From the NCBI GenBank assembly GCA_021325255.1, contig JAJPHP010000073.1, positions 1-24,384 of the forward strand: a stretch of 24,384 bases of DNA. Direction: 5' to 3'. The position numbers were made by a program, and so were the translations under genes. This document shows, piece by piece, positions 1-8,386 of the stretch; the stretch's first letter is position 1; the number at the start of each line of letters is the position of its first letter. Source of the stretch: Nitrososphaerota archaeon (GTDB taxonomy: Archaea; Thermoproteota; Nitrososphaeria; Nitrososphaerales; CADDZS01). The notes under the pieces were generated by a model that saw only the letters and a list, made by a program, of their open reading frames with translations, did not search any database and was not told where the DNA came from.

Positions 1-302
1 AGCTGGGTTTATTTCCTTCCTCCCTTATCCTCTTTTGCTTTGATGTCATGGCGTCAGCGGCGAATTGCTCTAACTAGCATATATTGTTACTTATCCAAAG
101 AGCGATATAATGAATCGAAGGACCAGAGGAAGAGCAGTGACTTGAAGCCCTAAAGCGAGTTACGGGAGGCTAGAGGGTCAGAGAAACGAGAGAGGGGGAT
201 ATTCGTTTTCTGAGAATCAGTTCTGAGAGATCAGCTGGTTAAGTAGCGGAGCGAGATAGCATGTGATATAGTTGCTCGCTAGATTGTCCCTTTAGTGAGA
301 AG
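1..302. other. Intergenic stretch without a recognisable gene
   Basis: No open frame with coding character is seen on either strand. The only structure is an imperfect tandem repeat at 208-234, where TTCTGAGA-ATCAG is followed by TTCTGAGA-G-ATCAG. It lies just past the 3' end of the minus-strand MEDS gene. A TATA-like stretch (GCATATATTG) sits near 77-86, but no gene start follows it at a sensible distance. Confidence 0.5.
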
Positions 303-929
303 TCATTCTTTCAAGAGTATTGATTTGTGATGGTGGGCGAGCAGAGATTCTCCATCCTCTTGGGTTAGGCTCTCAAAATCTTTTTCGTGGTAGCAGCAGA
401 TAGTTTGCATTCTTTGCTCGAACTTCTGAGGAAGTGAGAGTTCATAGTGCATCATTCGTTCAACTTCATGGAAGGCAAAAAATGAACCCAAGTCAGCAAC
501 CCCTGAAAGTGCTCTTCTTCTCTCCTTCTCGGCCTTGGAGGCCAGCGAGAGCGCAAGCTTGATTATTCCCTCCACATCGTCAGTCCCAAAGTACCCCTTT
601 TGCGCATCTAAGACATGAAGCGTGCCATCGGAGAGATGGCTTTCAACGTTTATCCCAGTGAAAGCAAGATTTCTCTTTACCCTTTCCACATCCTCGTACT
701 GCGAAGCTAAAAGGAGAATCTCGCCACTGGTCAAGGACTCTTTCGCGTACTCTGAATAGAATTCCCTGAAGCTTTGCATATCATCGTACACGAGCAAATT
801 GTGACTGTTAGGCTCTACCAGCCGACCTAGTCGAATTTCTTCGACGACCCCGTCCAAGTTTGCATTTGCAATCCTGTTTGAATTTGGAGGAGTAAGGGCA
901 ACATTATGGAATCTGTTGTGTTCAGTCAT
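303..929 (-). CDS. MEDS-domain sensory protein (DcmR-like)
   Basis: A 208-residue soluble protein that matches the MEDS (methanogen/methylotroph, DcmR sensory) pattern. An N-terminal HNLLVYDD block (43-50) is followed by the alternating strand/helix core (ILLLASQYEDVERVKRNL, 71-88) and the late block ICCYHEKDFESL (177-188) with SLLAHHHKSIL (195-205). In the family, MEDS domains are predicted to bind small organic compounds such as halomethanes or hydrocarbon derivatives and pass the signal to regulators. Residues 1-40 are variable, and the C-terminus ends with the domain, so no output domain is attached. It is divergent from the response regulator at 1194, with a shared upstream region. The ATG start is preceded by a TATA-like box at 987-1001 and a 12-base palindrome at 1001-1012. 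The ligand cannot be read from the sequence. Confidence 0.75.
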   Translation of the reverse strand: MTEHNRFHNVALTPPNSNRIANANLDGVVEEIRLGRLVEPNSHNLLVYDDMQSFREFYSEYAKESLTSGEILLLASQYEDVERVKRNLAFTGINVESHLSDGTLHVLDAQKGYFGTDDVEGIIKLALSLASKAEKERRRALSGVADLGSFFAFHEVERMMHYELSLPQKFEQRMQTICCYHEKDFESLTQEDGESLLAHHHKSILLKE

Positions 930-986
930 AACAATGAACTCTCGTCTCGTCTGTGGAGTAAGTCAAGACCTGCTGCGAGTCTGATT

Positions 987-1012
987 GCAATGTAATTTAA
1001 TGTTTGCAAACA
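987..1012 (-). promoter_or_regulatory. Promoter and candidate operator of the MEDS gene
   Basis: Reading the minus strand, a perfect 12-base palindrome TGTTTGCAAACA (1001-1012) abuts an AT-rich TATA-like box CATTAAATTAC (1001-991). With archaeal spacing, transcription would start near 970, leaving about 40 bases before the ATG at 929. A partial second site (CAAATCGCAAAT, 1011-1022) follows. The palindrome occupies the BRE/activator position, so a dimeric regulator is plausible. This is inference from the sequence only. Confidence 0.4.
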
Positions 1013-1193
1013 AATCGCAAATCAATCCGAAGCATTTCAGCAATCAAGCATAAATAAATGATGGCATCACAAGAGTTCCGTTTAGTACGTGACTTCTCGT
1101 GCTTTTAGAAATCACATTGGTTAGCTAAGAAGAATCTAGCTGCTGAATTCAATTGCAAAGGAGAAATTGAAGGAGAGGGAAAGGACGCGTATT

Positions 1194-1586
1194 GTGAAAT
1201 TTAGAATTCTGATTGTTGACGATGAACCAGGGATCTGCGAAATTTTCTCGTATATCCTAAAGAAGCATGGCTATGAATCCGTACGATCATTTGTTGATGG
1301 TTTGGAGGCAGCCAAGGCGTTTGAGAATGACCCGAACTTTGCAGACATTGTTCTGATTGACTATAGGATGCCAGGGATGGACGGCCTGACCGCAGGCAGG
1401 ATCATCAAGAAGATCAACCCGAATGTCAAGTTGGTAATGATTTCAGCCTTCGAAGACCCACCGGTGAAAGTCCACGATGAGATATTTGATGGAGTGCTGA
1501 GGAAACCCGTAAATCAGGAGCAACTCATCTGCGCGACGGAGAGTGTGACGTCAGTTGGTAAATGTCCGAATGCCACCTCTGCCTAA
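1194..1586 (+). CDS. Single-domain response regulator (CheY-like receiver)
   Basis: About 130 residues forming a complete receiver domain and nothing else. The acidic pair is in ILIVDDEPG. The phosphoacceptor Asp lies in VLIDYRMPGMDG. The conserved Ser is in MISAF and the conserved Lys in LRKPV. I prefer the GTG at 1194 because it puts the first beta strand (KFRILIVDDE) at the N-terminus and has GGAGAGGGAAAGG about 10 bases upstream. A TTG at 1167 would add nine charged residues and also has AAAGGAG before it. With no DNA-binding output domain, it probably acts by protein-protein contact or as a phosphate sink. It lies upstream of the frameshifted sensor gene on the same strand (about 105-base gap) and divergent from the MEDS gene, so the three may form one signalling unit. 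No cognate histidine kinase domain is visible in the window. Confidence 0.88.
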   Translation: MKFRILIVDDEPGICEIFSYILKKHGYESVRSFVDGLEAAKAFENDPNFADIVLIDYRMPGMDGLTAGRIIKKINPNVKLVMISAFEDPPVKVHDEIFDGVLRKPVNQEQLICATESVTSVGKCPNATSA

Positions 1587-1691
1587 ATATCCTGAATGTT
1601 TGCCACCGGAACAGCGTAGGAAAAAAGCGCCTCTCGATACATAATCGAGGAAGAGCTATTGCCAAGTGAGAAGATTTGATCTCTCAATCAT

Positions 1692-2949
1692 ATGAATTCT
1701 GTTGAACCAATTCGTTTATCCGACATCGATCAGATTGAGGGCACCAGAGTTTTTTGTGGAAGCACAGATAACATTTTCAAGCTCGTGGAGGAAACAACTT
1801 CGAGGGCTGCCGCAGATATTGAAGACCCGTGCTCTAATTTCGTCTGCGACAAGTTCGGATTGAAGCTTGCATTATCGGCTCTGAAGTTTCGAGAGAAGTT
1901 TCGGAAGGAAATTCAGCTAAAGCACCCAAACTACAAGGTTCGGTTGTTAGTCGACATCCAGAACGAAAACCTGGAATTCGTAAAGCAGCTTCTTCTTGTT
2001 TCTGAGCCGCAGCTTGAAGTAAGGCACTTGGAAGGGATCAAGGCCAATTTCTATGTTACAAGAAAAGATTTTGTTTGCTATCCGTTGAGTTTGGAAGTTG
2101 GTGATCCACAAGAGCTGATTTGGAGCACGAGTCCCATGACAATTGCTCAAATGCTAAATGTCTTCCAGTATTTGTGGAATTCTGGCGTTGCGGCTGAATA
2201 TAGGATAAAGCAGTTAGAACAAAACCGCGAAGTAGGTGAAGTGAATCTTCTCACAAATCCAAGTGAAATTCGTCAGAAGTACATTGGCCTTGCCGAGTCC
2301 TCGAACTCTGAAGTTCTCATTGCTGCAGTTTCAGAACGTTCTGTGTTGAGGAATAGAGAAGACATTGCTTTGCTTTCAAGAAGGGCTGAACGAGAAAACA
2401 TCACTCCTTCAGAAGACAGAGAGGATATCAAAAGGGAGAAACTCAGGATGCGAATCCTCATACCATCTGAGGATTCAAGCAGTGGTTCCATGATCAAGGA
2501 GATGCTTGGAGAATTTGAATACAGAAAAATAGAATCTATCCCCATTTCCTTCGGCGTTTTTGATCGGGAGAGAGGCTTTGCTTATTCAATACGGTCGAGA
2601 AGAAACGGACGAAGATGCGAAGGTCGAGCAGGTAATTTCTTCTGCCATACACACTACGAACAGACAGATGGTATCTGGTCTTGTCTCGGTGTTCGACGCG
2701 CTGTGGCGGCAGAGTGAAATGCTCTCAGAGATAAATGAGTTGAGAAAAAACGAGCAAGAGTCAACATCGAGCTTAAAGTTTGTGAACGAAGTAATAAACT
2801 GCCTTCAGATCATGACACTTGGGAATGACCTGTTACTCGCAGAAATCGAAAAGGTACAAGGAGGAGAGAGCTTGCGTCCTGTTTTGGATAGCATGCAGGG
2901 CGCGACAACTAGACTGATTTCATTCATTGACGCGCATCGGAAGAAGTAG
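1692..2949 (+). pseudogene. Two-unit sensor protein without kinase domain, frameshifted near 2571
   Basis: The frame from ATG 1692 gives 293 good residues up to ISFGVFDRE. It then loses family-like sequence, while the +1 frame carries on with EALLIQYGREETDEDAK to a stop at 2949. Removing one base (the A at 2571 in GGGAGAGAGG) gives a single product of about 418 residues. The N-terminal unit (about 17-175, ending TIAQMLNVFQYLWNSGVAAE) resembles the sensory region found upstream of PAS/histidine-kinase modules in many Nitrososphaerota proteins. A second, related unit follows (about 185-385, with MRILIPSED and VSGLVSVFDALWRQSEML). The expected kinase core is missing; the last 40 residues are a helical tail. 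Either the gene is truly broken, or the frameshift is a sequencing error and this is a kinase-less sensor that could pair with the upstream receiver protein. Family assignment is from memory of similar proteins. Confidence 0.6.
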
Positions 2950-3341
2950 CAGAGTTCATTCCTTGTCCTAATTTTTCATCTCCCTGAATGAAAAAGAAGC
3001 GAGTGAATAGATTGAACTACCATTTGCTCTATAGCTCCCTTTCCCTTACTTTTTCCGATGTTCGTACTCGGTCGAGAGAAAGGGCATTGAAATTGCTGTC
3101 AAACCTTTAGCGTCCTAGTTAGAGCTCACCAGTCGAATCGACATTATCTCGAGCAAAGTTTCCTACCACCCGAATCTGCGCTGGTAACAAAAGCAATTAG
3201 TGGGCACATTTGATCTGGGCTATTGTGCGACCCTTGATCTCATAATGCGCTCATCATGAAGTCAAAGTTGCGAGGGCCTATTACTAGGCTAGAGGAGATG
3301 AACAAAGAACATCGTTCCAACGAAAGCGAACAATAAGGCAG
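2950..3341. other. Intergenic stretch, no gene seen
   Basis: About 390 bases without supported coding sequence. A short stem, GCCTA-TTAC-TAGGC (about 3276-3289), lies about 50 bases before the putative translation start of the next gene. A 12-codon frame from ATG 3298 directly after GAGGAG ends at 3336 and is probably chance. No RNA gene was recognised. Confidence 0.4.
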
Positions 3342-4681
3342 ATGTATGGCCTAAAGCCAAGTTTTGCAAAATCTCGTCAATTGTGATCTGCGCGCTCTTC
3401 CTCCTTTCAGGCTTGCTGTTTGCAACATCGTGGATGCAAGCATCAGGAGCTTCTACCTCTTCAAATCGCAGGCTTGGGTTCTGGGTTGACGAGAGGGACA
3501 TTTGGAGCGGTGGAGCCGTCGCTACTCCACCCTGGACTCCCCAACAATTTGTATCAAACTACTTTCTGACTCCTCCGTTTCCGGCCGCGTTGCTTTTCTC
3601 GATGGCTTTCATTGCTAGCGGTAAGAACGCACCGAGTATACAGGGGGAGATAGCTTGGATTTCGCAGGTGCTCTCTACAATCGTCCAGCAGCAGGTGAAC
3701 GGGAAGGTAGTCTTTCTCTACTTTGTAAACAATAACGGGCCATGGAACAACGAAGGGACGGTGATAGACCAGGCCTATCTAGGATACTTTGACTCGCTCA
3801 TGCAGGCGATAAGCCAGACACCGTCCGCGGTGGAGGGAGTGCAATTAGAAGACGAGTACGAGGTGAACGCCAGCGGAACAGTCTGCGGGATAACTTGCGC
3901 GACGCCAGCACTCTTCCAGGCGTTCTCGAGCGAGGTCACAAGGTACGGGCTGCAGGCGATTGCTCCGTACCCAGGCAACGCATCCTACTTCAGCCTCGTT
4001 CTTGATTATTCGCCTTATCCTTACTACGGATACCAGATCGAAACGACTCTCTCTTCTTCGAAGAGCGTAGGGGTCGGGTACGGAGAAACCGGGGCATGCG
4101 GCAGCGTTCAGAGGTGCGCGGCAGGTATGAGCGTTGATCCGATCTACGGATTGTGGACTAGTTCGGTCGTGACCTCGATAGTCGACACGTCCGCCTCGGC
4201 GTCGGAATTTACTTTTCTGTACTGCAACGGCGGAACCAGTTACCCCCAGTTTCTCTGGGACGACCCGACGCTCAGGAACTGGATATGGACTGATCCTATC
4301 TACCAGTCCGAATATATGACATCGGCAATGACGACAGTGACACTTTCTTCGGGCTCAGCCTCATCCTTTGCTTCGAGCTCCCCCTGCACATTTGTGGATG
4401 AATGTACATCAACGGCCACAAGCTCCGTAACCGGCACGACCCTATCGACCACATCCACCTACTTGTCCGGCAAAGGTTTTTCTTCCGCTTCGTCATCTCC
4501 CACTTCCTATTCATCTGAAACCACGGGACCAACAACGACAACTACAAGCGGATCTGTGCCGCCCTCCCAAAGCGAAATCAACCTATTTCTCGCAATGATT
4601 GCTGCACTATCGGTGATAGCCGTTGCGTCGTTTCGAGTTTCGAGGAGGAGAAGGAGAGGAAAGGAGGAGGGATATGGATGA
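3342..4681 (+). CDS. Exported, membrane-anchored TIM-barrel-like protein (putative carbohydrate-active enzyme)
   Basis: The continuous frame starts with a GTG at 3383 and encodes 432 residues. A hydrophobic signal sequence (ICALFLLSGLLFA) is followed by an extracellular domain of roughly 290 residues. Then come a Ser/Thr-rich linker (about 317-398), a transmembrane helix (about 399-417) and a cytoplasmic RRRRR stop-transfer tail. The domain alternates strands and helices. It carries acidic clusters (GVQLEDEYE, 152-160; GVGYGETG, 230-237) placed as catalytic carboxylates often are in TIM-barrel glycosidases, but no known family was recognised. The GTG start lacks a basic n-region and a Shine-Dalgarno site. 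An ATG at 3342 in another frame encodes MYGLKPSFAKSRQ just before it, and one missing base near 3381 would join the two into an ideal signal peptide. The start coordinate given assumes that join. Paralogue-like secretion features recur in the solute-binding protein at 16735. Confidence 0.6.
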
Positions 4682-4835
4682 ACATGATTATCAGCGAAGC
4701 CGCTGCCGATTCCAAACCCTTCAAGTGAATCATCAAAGGTTGAAAAGTCCTTAGAACTAATAGCAGCTGCAACTGTAGCTGATGCTTTTTCGTTCCTCAT
4801 AGAGTCGTTTGTGAGACCACACTCCCTCGCTGATT

Positions 4836-5409
4836 CTATCTCAGTTGTGTAACTTGCACGTTGAAGTGGACTCCGGAGGCCGAGAAGCCGAACAATTCGG
4901 CTGTATCATAATCCGGGAGTAGCTGGTAGGCCGCTGTCGCCACAGAAACCAATGGAACATAAATCAACGGTAACTGGAGGTCCTCTGATCGATCCGCCGC
5001 TCAATGTTGCTGTGCCGCTTGTGAAGTAGAAATCGTTGCCGCTTGCTGCAGTGCAGAACGTCGTACACGGTGCTATAGTCCATCCAGTAAGGTCAGCCGA
5101 AATATGAACTTGATTTGAACCTGAACCTACGCCGCTGTTTGCGTATAGGGTTATCTGGCAATCTCCTTGAGTTCCAGAGCCGCCTAACTCGCACCAGCCC
5201 CACTCACCTGATCTTACGCCGCCGCAGAGTGATGGGTTGTTGCAATTTTCGGATGCAGTTATCTGATACTGCTGACTCTGTCCTCCGTAACCAAATATTG
5301 CAATGGAGGATATCGAAAGCATAGTCAATACAGTGATCGAAACAAGTAATGTGGCTATCTTCGTGTTTGTCTTCTCATTTTTTACCTCGAAGTGCGTGCA
5401 CTCGCGCAT
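4836..5409 (-). CDS. Cys-rich secreted protein, unknown function
   Basis: The frame is open from 5667, but the best start is ATG 5409. It places a short charged n-region (MRECTHFEVKNEKTNTK) before a hydrophobic helix (IATLLVSITVLTMLSISSIAIFG), a signal peptide or anchor. The exported part of about 130 residues is rich in Gly, Ser and Thr, with eight cysteines in pairs (ENCNNPSLC, GWCELGG, GDCQ, PCTTFC, DLCSIGFC), suggesting disulfides in a beta-rich fold. The frame ends at 4906 with GDSGLPATPGL. A second frame runs on from about 4945 to a stop at 4836 with convincing codon use (AYQLLPDYDTAELFGF and a beta-type tail FNVQVTQLR). I therefore give the outer boundary and flag a probable single-base frame disruption. 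It converges with the membrane-anchored exported protein ending at 4681. Confidence 0.5.
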
Positions 5410-5608
5410 CGGGTAAGTCACTATTAAGTTCGGGTGTTCGAAATGTATTATCTTCAATTTGGCAGAGCTATAATTAATGCAAAGGCTAGCCAGACGTCGT
5501 CGCAAGAATGGCGGACTGACAATCAGTGTTGCAAACCAATTCAGAGCTCTTCGACACGGCGTAGAGTTTGAGCAAAAAGAGATACATTGACCTCGATTGT
5601 CTTTCTTT

Positions 5609-6919
5609 TTACAGCTTGGTTCCACAATTGCCGCAGAACTTGATCTCGGGATTCGATTGCTGGCCACAGTTGGGGCAGTTCTTCTTCGTCGGGGCTACGA
5701 GAGGCTTGCCGCAGTTTCCACAGAACTTGCTCGTCTGCGGGTTTGGTGTGTTGCAGGCCCCGCATACCCGCTGTGCCGCAGTCGCTGCTGCGTTAGTTGT
5801 AGCAGATGGCGCGACCCCGGCCTGCTGCATTGCGCGCTGCCGCTGTTCCATAACCTGTTTTTGCATCTGCTGGATCTCCTGCAGTTTCGCCATCTGGGTC
5901 GCCCTCATCGACTCGGCCCACTGCCTCATCTGCTCAGCGGACTGGGGGTCCCCGGCTCGCACCTGCGGGGGCATTCGAGGAAACACTCCAGGCCCGAACT
6001 CGCCGACCGAGGAAAAATTAACATTCAGTGGTTCTAGCCCCAGGCTCCTCAGTCCGCTGCCAAGCACGCTTCCAAGGATCGAAGCACCACTGCTACTTAG
6101 CTCGTCAAGTTCGTGGTTTTCCATTTCCTTTTTCGCGATATCTGCACTATACCTTTCGAGAGCAGAAAGGACGCCCTGTGAATTGTAGTTCGCCTTTTTC
6201 CCGATTTGTTCGACGAACCTTTTAGGCGAGGACACTCTGACCCTCGCGACTCCGTTGGCCATGACCCTCCTGAGAGACTTGGTCTGGCCCATAACTGAAA
6301 GCGAAACCTCGAACTCTTTCGCGGGCAAGAAGAAGACGGGGGAGCCTTCCAATACTGCATGTTGGAATCCAGGGAGGACCTTCCTGGAGCTGGCGAGCAG
6401 CTGCGGGCAAGTCGAAGAAGAAATAGAATACTTTCCTGCCGCGAACTCGTCGCAGGCCTTTCCCGTCCTGCTCACCAAGACCACGTCCTGGTCTTGACTC
6501 ACAATCAAATGCTGCCCCTGGAACAGCGTCGAAGCTGGGTGCTTCCAGATGATATCGACCGTAGTTTGGCGCCACTCGATGGAGGGCATCGCCTTTTCTG
6601 AGAGCGCGTAGGCGATGTCACCAGTGTCCTGGTAGGTTCGACTCGGGAGGTTCTCCGAGAACCAGCTCCTGTCCTCTTCGGAGAGCGAGTTTACTATCTT
6701 GTCCTTGCTTGCTGGAAAAAAGCCGGCGTCGCCGTTGAGGTCCCAGAGGAGCTGCGTGACGGATTCAGGGAGCTGGATGTCAGACCACCACGGCTGCCCT
6801 TCGCACCCACAATTAGGGCACTTTACCACTCCCTGCGTCTCGCATCCGCACGGAGCGGAATACTTTCCTTCGGCCTCCCTTCCGCATATGCACCCTTCGC
6901 CAACACAGTATTCACACAA
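5609..6919 (-). CDS. SPFH (virion-core/YdjI-like) protein with N- and C-terminal zinc ribbons
   Basis: A 436-residue protein. Residues 1-40 hold nine cysteines (CEYC, CIC, CGC, CPNCGC), an atypical zinc-binding head. Residues about 115-305 match the SPFH/Band 7-like 'virion core protein' pattern (GQHLIVSQDQDVVLVSRTGK, then SPVFFLPAKEFEVSL and ANGVARVRVSSPKRFVEQIG). A Gln/Met-rich coiled coil spans about 328-366. An Ala/Thr linker then leads to two zinc ribbons at the C-terminus with ligands C386/C389/C400/C403 and C415/C418/C429/C432. Proteins of this class are thought to form membrane-associated or stress-related oligomers; the exact role is unknown. The start is a TTG directly downstream of an in-frame stop, with GGAGAG about 12 bases before it, so no earlier start is possible. 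It stands alone, with nothing co-directional close by. Confidence 0.82.
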   Translation of the reverse strand: MCEYCVGEGCICGREAEGKYSAPCGCETQGVVKCPNCGCEGQPWWSDIQLPESVTQLLWDLNGDAGFFPASKDKIVNSLSEEDRSWFSENLPSRTYQDTGDIAYALSEKAMPSIEWRQTTVDIIWKHPASTLFQGQHLIVSQDQDVVLVSRTGKACDEFAAGKYSISSSTCPQLLASSRKVLPGFQHAVLEGSPVFFLPAKEFEVSLSVMGQTKSLRRVMANGVARVRVSSPKRFVEQIGKKANYNSQGVLSALERYSADIAKKEMENHELDELSSSGASILGSVLGSGLRSLGLEPLNVNFSSVGEFGPGVFPRMPPQVRAGDPQSAEQMRQWAESMRATQMAKLQEIQQMQKQVMEQRQRAMQQAGVAPSATTNAAATAAQRVCGACNTPNPQTSKFCGNCGKPLVAPTKKNCPNCGQQSNPEIKFCGNCGTKL

Positions 6920-7363
6920 AGAGCGAAATCTCTCTCCTTACTTTTCTGTTCTAATCGAGTGGGCCGCCTGACACTTGGAGGTAAGCCACTTTCTGACTTC
7001 CTTCTCCCTGTCTCTTTGATGCGGCCTCGTTCTGCTCGGAAGAGCCTCAGATAAAAAGTAATGCTTAAGCTCGCCCGAAGCAGGTTTGTCGCAAACTGAG
7101 CTTCGAGGAAGCAATTTTCCACGAGGAACCCATAATGTATGAAGAATGGATTTCCTTACTACCTTGCATTTCAGTTCAAAGCATAAAGTCAGGATTCGGC
7201 CAGATGTATTATCAACGTCCCATATCTTCAGGCTAAGTTCTATGCCGCAGAAAGTCGCCGAGTTTGAAGCCGGGAGAGAGCCAAAACGCTACCCGAGAAA
7301 TCGAAAGGCGGGTGAAGGCGGTGTTCATGGTGCGTTGATTAAATTGATTTGCGTCGCCCGTTC
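6920..7363. other. Intergenic stretch between SPFH and BKACE genes
   Basis: About 440 bases. Several 80-115 codon open frames exist on both strands, but none has domain-like sequence, a ribosome-binding site or typical codon use, and I do not call a gene. No tRNA, sRNA or repeat was recognised. It should hold the promoter of the SPFH gene; the minus strand upstream of 6919 has no strong TATA box. Confidence 0.4.
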
Positions 7364-8341
7364 CTACGGCTTTAGACCCATCATCTTTCTGTATTCCGCA
7401 GCCGTGACCGGTTCCCTTCCGAGCGATCTCGCAAGATCCACGGCGAACTTGACCTCCTCGGCGTCGCTTGTGATCTTGTCGTCCCTGTGAGGCCACTTCC
7501 AGATTGAATCCTCCATCCCTATCCTTACGTGCAAGCCCATCAGGAGGGCGAGCGCCACGATATACCGCGACGCGCGGCCGGATTGGCTCACGTAGATTAT
7601 CGATTCCCTGTCGATCTCCCTGATTCTGTCAACAAGGTATCGCAGCCCGTCCACCATGGCCTCAAGACTCGACATGTGGAAGAAACCGCCATCTACGGGA
7701 CCGAGGATATGCCAGTAGTACGGCTTGTTCAGGATGCCCGTGTCGATAAGCCACTTCTTTGCGTTATTGATGTGCGAGGTGTCATGAATGTCGACGAGAA
7801 CCTTCATCCCCCTGTCCTGAACGTACCTGACTTCGTCCTGAACGACTTTGGGTGAGTATACCCTGATGTAGTCGCCCATCTGGCCGACGCTTGGGTTGAG
7901 CAGAACGGTTTCGTATAATCCTTCATCGACGGGGAAGAGATTTTCCTTCATCGTCTTCCCGAAGTAGCCAATCCCTCCGTCGGTGATTATGTTTCTACCG
8001 TACCTTTGTCTCAATGGATCTAGGACGTTGTGCAAAAAAGTCCGGGCTGTATCAGGATCGTACAACCCGCCCTTGAGGCCACGCGCGTGGACGTGGACGG
8101 CTATTGCTCCGAGGTCCACGCAGGGTTGGATTGCTCGCAAACACTCTTCGGAGGTGACTGGTTGATTCGGATTCTGCTCCTTGTCAACAAACACGCCATA
8201 GCCAGCGATTCCGATGATGACCTTGTCATCGACTGGCCACTTTGGTATAGTTCTGAAATCAATGTACTTGTCCTGCATCCCCATCCTGTACGTGAGTCTT
8301 TCAACTATGTCGATGTACCTGTGACCGCCAGCGAGAGACAT
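7364..8341 (-). CDS. Beta-keto acid cleavage enzyme (BKACE / Kce family)
   Basis: A 325-residue TIM-barrel enzyme of the BKACE family. These enzymes condense a beta-keto acid with acetyl-CoA (or another acyl-CoA) and release acetoacetate plus a new CoA ester. The metal site is visible: HVHARG (H83, H85) and GMED (E277). The family's N-terminal NP-x-x-PVT element appears as QNPNQPVTSEE, and the C-terminal helix (LGREPVTAAEYRKMMGL) is typical. The stretch after GMED (SIWKWPHRDDK) differs from the usual NLY-x-SKG form, so this is a divergent subfamily with an unknown substrate. The N-terminus is 15-20 residues longer than usual; M20 or M22 could also be starts. It follows the ketone-carboxylase-like genes on the same strand after 307 bases containing an oligo-T terminator and its own TATA-like box, so it is probably a separate but related transcription unit. 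Confidence 0.85.
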   Translation of the reverse strand: MSLAGGHRYIDIVERLTYRMGMQDKYIDFRTIPKWPVDDKVIIGIAGYGVFVDKEQNPNQPVTSEECLRAIQPCVDLGAIAVHVHARGLKGGLYDPDTARTFLHNVLDPLRQRYGRNIITDGGIGYFGKTMKENLFPVDEGLYETVLLNPSVGQMGDYIRVYSPKVVQDEVRYVQDRGMKVLVDIHDTSHINNAKKWLIDTGILNKPYYWHILGPVDGGFFHMSSLEAMVDGLRYLVDRIREIDRESIIYVSQSGRASRYIVALALLMGLHVRIGMEDSIWKWPHRDDKITSDAEEVKFAVDLARSLGREPVTAAEYRKMMGLKP

Positions 8342-8372
8342 ACAACCGACCCAACAAGCAAAGATCTCAAAG

Positions 8373-8386
8373 GATTATTTATTCAT
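8373..8386 (-). promoter_or_regulatory. Putative promoter of the BKACE gene
   Basis: The minus strand reads GAATAAATAATCC, a good archaeal TATA-like element centred near 8380, about 39 bases before the ATG at 8341. Transcription would start around 8353, giving a very short leader. No Shine-Dalgarno site precedes the ATG, consistent with near-leaderless translation. Confidence 0.45.

Noticed and set aside
208..234. Imperfect 13-base tandem repeat TTCTGAGA-ATCAG
   Set aside because: Two copies only, no array, and not near a gene start; it is not a CRISPR and only loosely resembles the TGAGAA operator half-site.
1633..1649. Inverted repeat CTCGAT-ACATA-ATCGAG between the response regulator and sensor genes
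   Set aside because: Six-base arms could be a weak terminator or an operator over a TATA-like loop, but a single copy this short is near chance.
3298..3336. 12-codon frame after GAGGAG upstream of the exported protein
   Set aside because: The spacing between the purine-rich site and ATG is zero and the peptide is too short to support; a leader peptide cannot be shown.
5568..6188. 206-codon plus-strand frame rich in Cys and Ser
   Set aside because: Mirror of the SPFH/zinc-ribbon gene; its cysteines arise from the opposite strand of Gln/Ala codons.
7146..7490. 114-codon plus-strand frame partly in the gap after BKACE
   Set aside because: It overlaps the BKACE 3' end and has no ribosome-binding site, promoter or recognisable sequence.
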